The notes beneath the pieces were generated by a model that searched no databases, had not been told where the DNA came from, and was given only the letters and a program-made list of their open reading frames with translations. A stretch of 64,000 nt of DNA from the NCBI RefSeq assembly GCF_037038585.1, contig NC_092522.1:125346661-125410660 (forward strand), read 5' to 3'. Made by a program: the position numbers and the translations under genes. Of the stretch, positions 33,530-64,000 are shown one piece after another. Origin of the DNA: Patagioenas fasciata. Taxonomy: Eukaryota; Chordata; Aves; Columbiformes; Columbidae. Position 1 is the first letter of the stretch. Every line of letters starts with the position of its first letter.

Positions 33530-36500
33530 TTTTTTGCACAAAAACAGTACATTTATTCAAGTGTTCTCCAGCACAAGTACATTAGAAAGGAGCTCGTCTG
33601 TATTATATTCTTCTGGGCACCAAAGAAAAATAAAAAGGAGGATGGGATGGAAGCGGAACGGACAGACTTTCTACATCTGCTGCACGCATTGACCTTTAAT
33701 TAGTTCAGAACAGCTATGTCACGAGCAATACTTACACAGATACGACAGAGTGCCGGGCAAGCCCGCGGGCCAGAACCATACGGTGAAATGCACAGTATTC
33801 AGCGGCAATAAATAGAGAAGCGACCCTAAAAAAACAAACCAACAGAAAAACGAAAAGGAACGAACCGAGAGAAAAGTAGAAAATCAAGAGGGAGGTCTGG
33901 GGGGCAGCTGGGGGCGCGGGGCCGGGCGGCGGGGCCGGCGCTGCCGGGAATGTGGCGGTGGGCGCGGGCTGAGCCAAATCAAGGAGAGGAGGGTACCGAA
34001 CTCTACGTGCTTATTCCTCGGTATGAGTACATGATTCCCCACAAATAGTTAAGCGTCAGCTACTTCAATGTCTAGGCTAAAACACATGAAATCTCTCGTT
34101 TAGTTTTCAAGTACAAAGTTAAAATGCCTTTTTTGTGGTTTTTTTTATGTTTTTTTTTTCCTTTTTTTTTTTTAATAATAATATATAAGAGTAAAATAAT
34201 AGTGCTCTTTGAAACTCCACTACAAGAAACAAAACAAACAGTCATTGTCCAGACAGCAGACTTAATTTAACAATATATATTTTTAATAAAATGTTTTAGC
34301 ACCGTGTTTGTCACCCACTCCCTCGGCGGATCGTAAGGAATTCAGGCTGGGTTTGTTTCGGCGTCACCGTTTCGTGTAGGGCTGTGCAACAAAACTCGTC
34401 TGGTTTACGAAAAGATGTGAGTCGGGTACGTTAAAAACTGAACTCTTTCCCCACGGTCCCCACCAGCGCCGGCGGCCACCGCGGAGCTGCCGCCGCGGCC
34501 CCGGCACCGCCGAGCCGAGCCCGGCGCCTTCCAGTTGTGCCGGGACAGGAACCGGCGTCGCGTCGGCACCGGCTCCGGCACCGCTCCGGCCGTCGCGACC
34601 GCGGGTGCAGGAGCCGCCAAGGACGTGCCGACGCCGCACCGTGCGGCGCCCGGCTCGCCAAAAGTGCCGCGGGGAAGCGCTGCGGGGCTGTGCCGGGCCG
34701 GCACGGTGCGGCGGGGCCGGGCGGGACCTGCGAACGCCGCGGCAGGACCGCGCCGGGCAGGGTTTGCAGCCGGTGCCGCGGGGCCGTGCGGGACCCGCGG
34801 CCAGGGCTGCGCCAGGGTCGCTGCCGTGGTGCGCGGCGCTCGCAAACGGTGCTGCGGGACCGCGCAGCACCAGCACCCGGCGCCGCGGGACCGTGGAGCG
34901 TTTGCACCTGGCCTTGCAGGGCCACGCAGGACCTGCAACCGCCGCTGCAGGGCCGCGCAGGATTTGCACCCAGCGCTGCAGGGCCATTAGCGACCTGCAA
35001 ATGCCGCTGCGGGTCCATGCAGGACCTGCAACCGCTGCTGCAGGGCTGCTCAGGACCTGCAAACGCCCCTGCAGGGCCACTCAGGATTTGCAGCCAGTGC
35101 TGCAGGGCTGCGCGTCACTCGCGCCTGGTACTGCAGGGCCATGCACGGTGCTGCAGGATTGTGCAGCACTAGCACCCAGCGCTGCAGGGCCGTGTAGCAT
35201 CCGCACCCGGTGCTGCAGACCATGCAGGACGAGCACCCAGCACCGCAGAGCCACGCGAGACTCGCTCTCGGTGCCGCAGCACCATGCAGCCCGCGCTGCC
35301 GGGCTGTGCCGGACTCGCATGTGGTGCCGCAGGGATGGGCAGCACCTGCGGCTGGAGCTGCAGAGCCATGCGGGACCTGCAGCCCGGGCTGCAGGGCCAT
35401 GCAGGACTTGCATGCAATGCTGCAGGTCCTGCTAACGGGCCACGCGGTGCCTGCACCTGGCACTGTGAGCCATGCACACCGCGCTGCAGGGCCCTGCAGA
35501 ACACAGAGCTGGTGCCGCGGGGCTGAGCCAGACCTGCACCGTCACTGCAGGACCTGCACCCATCACTGCAGGACCCGCACCATCACTGCAGGACCCGCAC
35601 CCATCACTACAGGACCCGCACCCATCACTGCAGGACCTGCACCGTCACTGCAGGACCTGCACCGTCACTGCACCGTCACTGCAGGACCCGCACCATCACT
35701 GCACCGTCACTGCAGGATCTGCACCGTCACTGCAGGACCTGCACCGTCACTGCAGGGCCACTTAACACTTACACCCGGTGCTGTGGCCCGGCAGGACCTG
35801 CCGATAGCGCGGCAGAGCCGTGCCAGGCCCACACCTGGCGCTGCCACAGCTGTCCTGTGCCAGACTCGCCCCGGTGCCGTGGGGCAGCGCAGGATGCGGC
35901 CCCGGGACAAGCCGGAGCCCACGGGCACGGCCCAGCGCCACGTTCTGCCTCGCCTGCCTGACCGCGGCGGAGCCGGGCCCCGCGGTGCCCCCACCGCACA
36001 GCCCAGCTCCCCGCACCGCACACACCGACAGAGGGGCCCCCGGTAGCACCAGGCGCGGTGGGGAGGTGGGGGGCCCTGGGGCCGCCCCCCGCTCGCCTCC
36101 GCCGCCATCAGTCCCAGCACCTCTCAGCACCCCGGGGCCGCCGCACGGCTCGCTGCCAAATAGCCAGCACCCCGCACCGAGCGGTCGGCGGCCCCGCAGC
36201 CCCGGCACCTTTCACAGTTAGAGAAGAGACGGCGAGGGGGCAGGATGCGCCCGGCCCCCTACGCCGTAGCACCAGTCCCTGGCCCCACCGGAGCCGCTCC
36301 AGCACCGCGCAATGCGCCGTGCTGAGCCAGACCCACCGGCCTCCAGTGGCACCACGGCTGCCGGACAAGTAGCACCATCCACAGCAACGCCAGCACCTGC
36401 CTGCACGCACCACGGCTCCCTCCGCACCGCCAACGCCATCGCGGCCGCCGGCCCTCAGCACCAACACCAACACCGCTGCCTCCGCGGCACCCCGGCCTCC

Positions 36501-37935
36501 ACCGCGCTCCTCACGGGCACCCAGCACCCAGAAAGGGGGTTTGGGGCCACCCCCGGCACAGGGCACCGACAGGACACACATCGCTCCAAACCCACGCTCA
36601 GGCACAGGAGCGATGCCACGAGCCCCCGGCACACGAGACAACACCTCGGGCGGCACCGCGGTCCCACCCGGGCTCACCGGGCATCGCCCTCCCGCCGATG
36701 TAGCACCAGGGCCTGGGGACCCACAGCCGTCCCCGTCCCACGCCAGCAGCGCCCAGCCGCGCTCCGGCACCGCTCCGTCCCGCGGCACCGCCACGGCTTT
36801 TGGCAAGAGCCCGATTCACAGCACCCGCGCCCCGCGCCGTCCCGGCGGGAGCACCCGCCGCCGGGTCGGGGGGGACACAACCAGCACCGCCGCGTACGCA
36901 GAAGAGCACCAGTACGCCTGTGCGCGGCGCGGGCGGGCGGCAGCGCGGGCAGGGCGGCGCCGCCGAGGGAGGCGCTTCCTTTTAGGACAGAAAAAGGTTA
37001 TTGCATGACTCGGGATGGAGACGCTTCCCGCCCGGCCGCCGCCCCGGCCCTGCGCGCTCGGAAAGGCCCGGCACGTAAGGCAACGTGGAAGCTGATGTCT
37101 GACTCACCCCGCTGTTTAAAAGCACCATTATGAAGTCAGGTTGTACAGTAGTAACAGTACCTTTTATATATATATATATCTATATCTCATATCTATCATA
37201 TATATATAAACTGTAAACAAGAGGTAACAGCGGCTTCTAGAATTTGCTTTCTTCAAGGTTTCCCGTGTGGTAGGCACCCAAAATACTGTAGAAAAGGTGT
37301 GTGTTGTGGTGTGTGTGTTCTCGGCTTCCCTGCCAGTCGGGTTGGCTCCAGGTCACCAGTGCCGGTGCTGGTGGAGCAGAGCGAGGCTCAGTTGCTGGGT
37401 GCGCCGGGCCGGGCGCGCCGGAGCGAGCGGGTTCCCTCGGGTTCCCCTTGGCCGCGGCCGTCCGGGCTGGGCTTTCCCGCTGCCGTTTCCCCTCCTCCGA
37501 GAGCGGAGCTGGCGATGGGCGTCTCGTCTCGCCCGCTGCTCCGAGAAGCAGAAACCAAACCAACAGAAAAACCCAGCCAGAAAAGAGCGGAAAATTAAAA
37601 GGTTACCCCCCAAAATAAAGGTTTTGGTTGCTTGTTTTGCTTTTTTCTTTTTTTTTTTTGTTTCGTTTTCTTTTTGTTGTTGTCGTTGCTGTTTTCGTTG
37701 GTGTTTTTTTTGTTGTTTTTGTTTTTAAACAGGCTAAAAGCTGAACATTGGGAATTCAGGAGAGGACACCGAACCCTTTCGCTCGGGGAGACGTGTGCCG
37801 GGTTCCCGTTGGGCCGCGAAATCCCGTGTCTCTTCTGGGTGCTGACTCTTCTCTCATTCCGTGTTGTCACTTCTCTTGGCGTGGATGGTTTTGTTTCTGA
37901 CTCGCTCCGTGTCACCAGTTCCTGTCCCGTCTCTC
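33530..37935 (-). other. DNMT3A: DNMT3A 3'UTR
   Basis: Follows the DNMT3A stop codon; a minus-strand AATAAA (TTTATT on plus) lies at 33552-33557. The outer parts (33530-34440 and 37080-37935) are AT-rich with T-runs and a TATATA tract near 37160-37210, quite unlike the rest of the window. The middle (34440-37080) is GC-rich and repetitive. That the whole 4.4 kb is one 3'UTR is inferred from the known long mammalian DNMT3A 3'UTR. Confidence 0.7.
34640..35765. repeat. GCTGCAGGGCC/GCAGGACCTGCA minisatellite within the 3'UTR
   Basis: Degenerate units of about 30 bases (TGCAGGGCCATGCAGGACCT) give way at about 35530 to tighter 20-21-base units (TCACTGCAGGACCTGCACCG). Nearly every unit holds CTGCAG, so each has a small self-complementary core. 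Confidence 0.88.
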
Positions 37936-56870
<18,935 letters not shown>

Positions 56871-57674
56871 CTGCCGAGAAGGAGAGGGAAAGGAGTTGCG
56901 GCGGGCGCTGGTGGGGGGACACAGCTCCACCAGCACCGGACCCCATGGCGGGAGCCCTCACACCACATTGTACAACCCCATCCAGCCCTGTCCTTGTCCC
57001 TGCCCCTGTCCTGACCCCACTTCCCAGCTCAGCACAGCAGGACGGGTGTCACCGGGGCCATGACACAGCGCTGTGACAAATGCACATTGCACCAAAAAGA
57101 CCAAGTTCCACGTCCTGCATCTCGGCACACGGGGCTGGCGCTGCCTGCGGGCGGGACAGGGCTACACCGGCACCCTCAGGACGCAGACACCATGGGGACC
57201 ATGCACTGTGCCACGGGACCTGCAGAACCAGGACAGACGGACACGACATCATCAGGAACAGGACACGCTGCTGTGACAGCCGCAGGATGAGGACAGGTTG
57301 CCATGGGTTTGTCAGGACCAAGCCAAGCCGCCATGGGACAAAAGGACCGGGCCAGGCTGTCAAAGCACCCTCAGGACCAGGACACACGGACATGACAGCC
57401 ACAGGACCACGACATGCTGCCAGGACATCCTCAGGAGCAGGACACGTGGCCACAGCACCTTCAGCACCAGGACACACTGCCGTGGCACTCTCAGGACCAG
57501 GAGACACCACCACAGCATCCTCAGGACCACGACATGCAGCCACAGCACCCTCAGCACTGGACACCGTGGCGTGGCACAGGGGCAGGCAGGTGACCCACAT
57601 CACCCGCGACACGTTCCTTTCCGGGCTTAAAAGGGGTCGAGAAGAAAGACGGGGACAGAGTTTAGGGCAGGGCC

Positions 57675-57950
57675 TGTTGTGACAGGACAAGGGATGATGG
57701 TTTAAACTAAAGGAGGGAGATTGAGGCCGGACATGATGCAGAAATTGTTTGTGCTGAGGGTGGTGAGAGCCTGGCCCAGGTTCCCAGAGAGGTGGTGGAT
57801 GAACCATCCCTGGAGACATCCCAGGCCGGGCTGGACGGGGCTCTGAGCACCCTGAGCTGGTGCAGATGTCCCTGTCATGGCAGGGGGACTGGGGGAGCTG
57901 GGAAGGTCCTTCAACCCAAACCATCCTGTGGTTCGATGGTATCACAGGCC
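57675..57950 (+). mobile_element. CR1 LINE 3' fragment
   Basis: GTTTAAACTAAAGGAGGGAG, GGTGGTGAGAGCCTGGCCCA and GGGCTGGACGGGGCTCTGAG; sense. Same subfamily as the reversed copy at 30290. Confidence 0.9.
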
Positions 57951-58649
57951 ACATCACATGATGATCAGCAATAAAAACAGAGCAGAGGGGGTTGCGTAGT
58001 TTGACACCTCTTGCTGAGGAACTGGCACAACGTCGGCCTTGTTGGCCTCCCCCCGACTCTCACCAACGCTTGGCCCTGTCACCACCACCACGAAGCTCCT
58101 GTCAACCAAAGCAGCCCCTGACACATAGGTCCACCCCTTCTGCCCTGTCCCCTCTGATGGTTCACAGCCACCCATGGCGCTCAGGACCAGGACACACAGC
58201 ATGGCAGCTCCAAGACCAGGACGAGTGGCCAAGCCAACCTCAGAACACAGACACATTGCAGTGACACCCTCAGGAGCAGGACATGACGGCACGGCATCCT
58301 CAGACCAACACCACATTGATATGACACCTACAGGAGCTGGACACATGGAGGTGACACCCTCAGGAGTGGGACACATGGATGTGACACCCTCAGGAGCGGG
58401 ACACACCACCATAGCACCTTCAGCACCAAGACACAATTCCCTGGCACCCTCAGGAGCAGGACACAGGGACATGACACCCTCAGGAGCAGGACCATCTTCC
58501 AAGGTACTCTCAGAACCATGACACACTCCATGGCACCCTCAGGAGCAGGACACGGAGCCGTGGTATCCTCAAGACCTGGACATCCTACCATGACATCCTC
58601 AGGACCAGGAAAAACTGCCACGGCACCTGCAGGACCTGGACACACGGAC

Positions 58650-59010
58650 GTCACAGAATGGCAGCACCACAGAATGCTTTGGGTTGGAAGGGACTTTCAA
58701 AGATCCTCGGGCCAAACGTTCCCTGGGACACCTTCACCCAGGCGGGCTGCTCAGCGCCATGTCCACCCTGGCCTCGGACTCTCCTGGGGACGGGGCACCC
58801 ACAGCTGCTCGGCACAGCCTGTGCCAGCGTCTCACCACCTCTGGCACACCATCTCTCCCTCACACCCAACCTAACCCTCCCCTCTCCCAGTTCAAAGCTG
58901 TTGCCTCTTGTCCTGTCACTCCAGGCTCTGCTAAAAAGCTTTTATCCATCTTTCTTAGAAGCTCCTTTAAGTATTGAAAGGCCACAGAAAGGTCTCCCCA
59001 GAAAGAAGGT
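58650..59010 (-). mobile_element. CR1 LINE 3' fragment
   Basis: CACAGAATGCTTTGGGTTGG, GGGACACCTTCACCCAGGCG and AGTTCAAAGCTGTTGCCTCT, antisense on the plus strand; it sits inside the 30-bp minisatellite. Confidence 0.9.
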
Positions 59011-59167
59011 ACACAATGCTATGGCACCCTCGGGATGAGGACACAAGGATGTGACACTACGAGGACCTGGATACACCGCCATGACACCTTCAGGACCCGG
59101 ACACGGAGCCATGGCATCCTTGGGACCAGCAGACATGGGCACGACACCCTCAGGACCAGGACACAAC

Positions 59168-59672
59168 AGCACAGAATCACAGAACCGTTTGGGTTGGAAA
59201 AGACCTTTAAGATAGAGCCTAACTGTTAACCTCACGCTGCCAAGGCTGCCACCACCCCATGTCCTGAGAAGCTCCTGTCCGTCTGTCCAGCCCTCCAGGG
59301 CTGGTGACTCCAGCACTGCCCTGGGCAGCCTGTTCCAATGCCCCACAGCCCTTCGGGGAAGAAATTGTTCCCCACATCCAACCTCAACCTCCCCTGGGCA
59401 ACTTGAGGCCGTTTCCTCTGCTCCTGGCGCTTGTTCCTGGGGAGCAGAGCCCGACCCCCCTGGCTCCAAGCTCCTTTCAGGCAGTTCAGAGATCAGAAGG
59501 TCTCCCCTCAGCTCCTGTTCTCCAGCTGAACCCCCCAGGTCCCTCAGCCGCTCCCATCACACTTGTGCTCCAGCCCCTCACCAGCTCCGTTCCCTTCTCT
59601 CCACTCGCTCCAGCACCTCAAGGCCTTTCTTGGTGTGAGGGGCCCAGAACTGCCCCAGGATTCGAGGTGTGA
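59168..59672 (-). mobile_element. CR1 LINE 3' fragment
   Basis: AGCACAGAATCACAGAACCG followed by GGTTGGAAAAGACC, then the same internal sequence as the copy at 54640. It sits inside the minisatellite. Confidence 0.92.
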
Positions 59673-60474
59673 ATGGCACCTTCAAGAGCATGACACAGCA
59701 CCATGTCACCCCCAAAAAACAGGACATGGAGCCGTGGCCTCCTCAGGACCAGGACACACAAGCCTGACACCCCTAGGACAAGGACACAACGCCACGAAAC
59801 CCTCAGGAGCCAGACATGCTGTCATGACACCTTCAGGACAAGGACACGCTGCCACAACATCCTTATGATAAAGGAAACCAAAGCCATGGCACCTCCAGGA
59901 CCAGGACACAGCGCCATGGCACCTCCAGGACCAGGACACACCACCATGGCACCCTCAGGACCAAGACACGAGGAGGTGACACCATGAGGACCTGATACAC
60001 TGCCAGGGCCCCTGCAGAACCAGGATGAGTGTCCGTGAAACCCTGAGGACCAAGACAAAGTGGAGATGGCAGCACGAGCACCGGGACACACGGCCATGGC
60101 GCCCTCAGGACCAGGACACAAGGCGATGACAGCACAAGGACCTGCATACATTGCCATGACACCTTCAGGACCCTCCACCATGCCCTCAGGGCCAGGACGG
60201 GTGGCCTGTGCGTGTGACAGGAAGGGACAAGGCGTGTGACAACCACACGTGGGTGTGCAGGGCGGCCGGGGAAGCTGTACAGGTGTTCCTGCACAACCGG
60301 CAGAGCCAGGGACTGTGACGTGTGTGTGGGCACGGGTGACAGGCAGAGCCAGGCCTGTGCCGGTGTGACACACGGCTGTGACACACTGCGAGTGTGAGAG
60401 TGACGGCGAGCGAGTGTGACAGGCACAGCCGGAGCCTGTGACGTGCACGTGTGACAGGTGGGCACAGCAACACC

Positions 60475-61080
60475 CGCAGGGGAGTGTGTGTGTGTGACAG
60501 GCAGGTGTGTTGTGTGACAGGTGTGTGTGTGACAGGTGTGTGTGTGACCGGCAGGTGTGTGTGTGTGACAGGTGTGTGTGTGACCGGCAGGTGTGTGTGA
60601 CAGCTGGGTGTGTGTGTGACAGGTGTGTGTGTGTGTGACAGGTGTGTGTGTGTGACAGGTGTGTGTGTGTGTGACAGGTGTGTGTGTGACAGCCGGGTGT
60701 GTGTGACAGGTGTGTGTGTGACAGGCGTGTGTGTGACAGCTGTGTGTGTGTGTGTGACAGGTGTGTGTGTGTGACAGGCATGTGTGTGACAGGCAGGTGT
60801 GTGTGACAGCTGGGTGTGTGTGTGACACGTGTGTGTGTGTGACAGGTGTGTGTGTGACAGGCAGGTGTGTGTGACAGCTGGGTGTGTGTGTGACAGGTGT
60901 GTGTGTGACAGGGGTGTGTGTGTGTGACAGGTGTGTGTGTGTGTGACAGGGGTGTGTGTGACAGGGGGGTGTGTGACAGGGGTGTGTGTGACAGGGGGGT
61001 GTGTGTGTGTGACAGGTGTGTGTGTGTGACAGGTGTGTGTGTGACAGGTGTGCGTGTTACAGCCGGGTGTGTGTGTGACC
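60475..61080. repeat. GTGTGTGTGACAGGT array
   Basis: TG runs of 6-14 bases punctuated by GACAGG, GACAGC or GACCGGCAG for about 600 bases. It gives long Thr/His-rich open frames on the minus strand that are not genes. Confidence 0.96.
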
Positions 61081-61310
61081 CACGGTACCAGTGCCCATGG
61101 GAACCACGCAGCCATCCCCAGCTTGTGGGTACAGCGGCAAACGTGTGAGCGTGACAGCCAGGGGAAGGACCGGCTGTATCGGCACCCACCGGCACGCCAG
61201 GCCCCAGAGCAAGTCTGCGCGCCAGGCAGCACCAACGTAAGCGCGGCAGACGGCAACGCCGCGGGGCTGGGGATGGCATCACCAGTCCCCTGCCACACTG
61301 GCAGCGCTGG

Positions 61311-61560
61311 GGGAGCCGCACGGCACGGTACAGAACACCACAGCACGGCACGGAACACCACGGCATGGCACGGAACACCACGGCATGGCACAGAACACCA
61401 CGCCACGGCACAGAACACCACAGCACGGCACGGAACACCACGGCACGGCACGGAACACCACGGCACGGCACGGAACACCACGGCACGGCACAGAACACCA
61501 CGGCACGGCACGGAACACCACGGCACGGCACAGAACACCACGGCACGGCAGAGCACGGGC
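61311..61560. repeat. 20-bp minisatellite, about 12 copies
   Basis: GGCACGGAACACCACGGCAC repeats with single-base variants (AGAACACC, GGCATGG). Copies are nearly identical. Confidence 0.95.
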
Positions 61561-61599
61561 CAGCGGGAGCAGCAGGGGCAGCGCAGTCAGAGCGAGAGG

Positions 61600-64000
61600 C
61601 GCAGCCGGCCCGGCGGTTTCCGTGGCGAAGGAGAGTGAAAGTGCTGCTGCGTCACTGCGACAGCGGCGCCGGGCACACGGCGCAGCCGCGGCACGGGGGG
61701 CTCTGCCCGCGCTGCCTGTCTGGGCCCCAGCCGCCCCGCGCCCGGTGCCCCCCAGGAGTGCTCCCCAGGGTCTGACCCACACCACCCCGGGGTGTCTGTC
61801 CCCAGGGCCTGGCCCTCGCCAGCGCGGCACAGCGCAGCGTTCGGTCACCAGCACCGTCCTCCCCAGGGACCCCGTACGCTGCCCCCGGGCGTGGGGCACC
61901 CAGCCCAGCCTCACGCCGCCCCCAGCCCCACGGCCCAGCACCTGAAGCACAGACACCCGCGGTGCCGGGAGCTGCGGTGGTGACACCCGGCCCCATTTCC
62001 TGTGCCCCACACTCGCCTCCGCCAGCTTGTGCCCCCCAGCCCCACACTCAGCCCCCAGCCCTGTCCCCCCACCGCTGTTCCCACAGCCCCACAGTGGGGG
62101 CTTTGCAGGGCCCAGGATGGAGGGGGAGGCCCCAGGTTTGCTCCCAGCCCGGCCAAGGCACAGCTGCATGCACGGGGAGGGCAGGCAAGCCCTGCCTGCC
62201 CCTGCCTGCATCCTGCCTGCCCCTGCCTGTGCTCTGCCTGTCCCTGCCTGTTCCCTGCCAGTGCTGGAGCACAGCCCTCATCTCTGCCGGGGGACACAGA
62301 GAGGAGGTGGCTGCAGGGACCCTCCTGCCCGTCCCCAGCAAAGTCCATGTCCCAGGACGCACTCTCCGGTGGCAGGGAGCCAGGGGCAAACGCCAGGGTG
62401 CCAGGAGCAAAGGCCGCACTGCCAGCCAGGCTTGGCGTGAGCCCACCCTCCCCTGCCCTGGGGCTGCCAGGAAGGGGACACCAAGACGTGGGGCAGGACC
62501 TCCGGGGGGGTGGCAGGTGGGGGAGGAACCTTTGCTCCCCAGAGCACCCCGGATCTGCACCGTGTGCTCACGGCGGTGCATCCCCGCCGGCTGCCGCGCA
62601 GGCGCCTCTCCCTGTGCTGGCGGCCACGGCCCCGCGGTGCCGGCTGCTTCCTGCCGGCCCGGCCGCCCCGCTGCGGCACAGCCGCTTCCACCGCTCACCG
62701 CCGGCCCCAGCCCGCGTGTGGGGGCCAGGGGGCCGAGGGGCCGCGAGTGGAGCGGGGAGGAGGGGACAAGCTGCTCCGCAACCTGCAGCGGGTTGTGAGG
62801 GGCTGTGAGGTGGGAGGGGGTGCTGGGGACCCTCGCAGGGTGTCCAGCAGCACTGGTGGTGCCACAGCCGCGCCAGCACAACGCCCGGCTGACTGCGGGG
62901 AGCCGCTCCCGAACCCCTCCCGTTGTGCCGGGCTGGCACCGCGCAGCCTCCGCCGCAGCCGGGCTGGCCCCACTCCCACCTGGGGACAGCGCGGCGGTGT
63001 CACTTGTGCCAGGGACATGCGTGCACTGGGGTGGGGCCACCGCGCACCCAGACACCGGGGACACGCGAGCTGCTGCCGCCATTTCACAGGGTGCCTGGCA
63101 GCCTCTCCTGTGCCGGCCGACAGCCGGGGAGGGCACGGCTCAGCCAAGCAGAAACCATTGCCACGGGACGGTGGGGGGACGTGCCAGGGCACCACGGCAG
63201 TGCCAGCCGTGAGCGACCGTGTGCGCGGCGACACGAAGGCTGCAGGACCAACCTGGGTGCGCCACAGCCCCGAGAGCCCGGCCACGAGCCGCGGCGCTGG
63301 CACAGGCTGCGGGGACAGCGCGGTGTGTCTGGATGTGGCCCCGGAGCAGCACAGGGAGCAGCACCAGCGGTGGGATGGACACCAGAGAGCAAAGTCCTGG
63401 CTGGCGCAGGGAGGGAGGCGGCAGCACCGCGGTGCCTGTGCTGGGAACCGCGCTGGCTCTGGCACCGACTGTGCCGGAGCTGCTGGAGGGGGCTGAGCCA
63501 GCGGGGAAGGGGCTGCAGCAGCTGCAGTGAAGGGGAGGGAGGCTCAGGACAAACCACAGTGGGGCCGAGGGGCTGCACCCCAGCCCTGCGCCCCAGAGCC
63601 CCTGCCAGGGGCTGCAGCAGAGGACAAGGCGAGTCCGTCCCACGTCACTCCTGGGAACAGACGGGGGTCCCCGCTCCCACCGCAGGCCCCGGGCCTTCCC
63701 GCTGCGTCCCCCGTGCCCCCACACCAGCGTTCGGCCGAGCTGCCGGTTGTGGGGGGGCCCGGCCGCCCCCAGCCCCGCTCCCACCTCCCGCTCGGGGCCG
63801 CATCCTGGACATGGCGCCAAGAACAATCGCAGGGGCCGCGTGGGCTTCCCGGAGGAAACGGGAATGCTGGTGCACGCTCCGGATTTGGCAGCAGCGGGGC
63901 TGGCGGAGGCGCTGCTGCGGGGGGCTCGGTGGGGCTGTGGGGGCTTGGTGGGGCTGCGGGGGCTCTGTGGGGCTCATGGAGCTCTGTGGGGCTCCATGGG
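61600..64000. other. Unique GC-rich intronic DNA
   Basis: No exon, RNA gene or mobile element that I can support. A small CCTGCCTGCCC repeat lies at about 62190-62270, and GGGGCTC/GGGGCTGTGG words end the window. Confidence 0.5.

Larger units (their letters stand above)
57060..60185. repeat. About 30-bp minisatellite family interrupted by CR1 copies
   Basis: CACCCTCAGGACCAGGACAC followed by about ten variable bases (ACGGCCATGG and the like) recurs in blocks 57180-57560, 58165-58655, 59020-59165 and 59680-60185. Between the blocks lie three CR1 fragments, so one array appears to have been split by insertions. Confidence 0.9.
56871..64000 (-). other. DNMT3A: DNMT3A intron 3, partial
   Basis: About 7 kb upstream of the first visible DNMT3A coding exon. 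I found no match to the expected preceding exon (ending RKRKHPP). It holds a roughly 30-bp minisatellite family broken by CR1 copies, a GTGTGTGACAG array, a 20-bp array, and from 61.6 kb onward unique GC-rich DNA with moderate CpG. Confidence 0.75.

Noticed and set aside
37155-37212. TATA-rich tract as a promoter
   Set aside because: It is a simple TA repeat within the AT-rich DNMT3A 3'UTR with no associated initiator or GC box.
60186-61556. Long Thr/His-rich minus-strand frames
   Set aside because: Translation of the GTGTGTGACAG array (repeated HTHLSHTH-type peptides); pure low-complexity artefact.
56871-64000. The missing DNMT3A N-terminal exon in this interval
   Set aside because: I looked through minus-strand frames for the expected segment with GRPGRKRKHPP and an appropriate donor and found none; it most likely lies beyond 64000.

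Overview
The window is vertebrate nuclear DNA and almost certainly avian. It is very GC- and CpG-rich, has compact introns, is full of GC-rich minisatellites, and its only recognisable interspersed repeats are CR1 LINE 3' fragments. The species cannot be named from the sequence. All three protein genes lie on the minus strand and were identified by reading exon translations against remembered family sequences. Exon ends were set from splice dinucleotides and reading-frame continuity.

Layout. 1-1417: a near-perfect inverted repeat with a 463-base spacer, its left arm cut by the window edge. 1877-2040: a complete 164-nt U1 snRNA gene on the plus strand with an octamer enhancer and a 3' box. 2.5-5.4 kb: MAPRE3 (EB3), six coding exons, 280 aa, complete. 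5.4-10.8 kb: MAPRE3 5' intron and upstream DNA, ending in a CpG island with a candidate noncoding first exon. 11.5-23.5 kb: DPYSL5 (CRMP5), twelve coding exons, 564 aa, complete. 23.5-33.5 kb: DPYSL5 upstream DNA, a CpG island (27.3-28.6 kb) and several satellite arrays. 33.5-56.9 kb: DNMT3A, twenty coding exons matching exons 4-23 of the mammalian gene, followed by a 3'UTR of about 4.4 kb. 56.9-64.0 kb: part of the preceding DNMT3A intron. The N-terminal exon lies outside the window.

The genes do not form an operon-like unit. MAPRE3 is a microtubule plus-end binder and DPYSL5 a neuronal collapsin-response protein; both serve the growing axon. DNMT3A is the de novo DNA methyltransferase. DPYSL5 and MAPRE3 keep the head-to-tail order known from human 2p23; DNMT3A placed directly upstream of DPYSL5 differs from human.

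The most interesting points are: the U1 gene with an altered U1-70K loop beside the inverted repeat; a 34-bp-arm hairpin filling half of a 139-bp DPYSL5 intron; a GC-AG intron in DNMT3A; mirror-image pentanucleotide arrays in the CpG island where a DNMT3A2-type promoter would be expected; and introns largely filled by private minisatellites, some touching splice donors.
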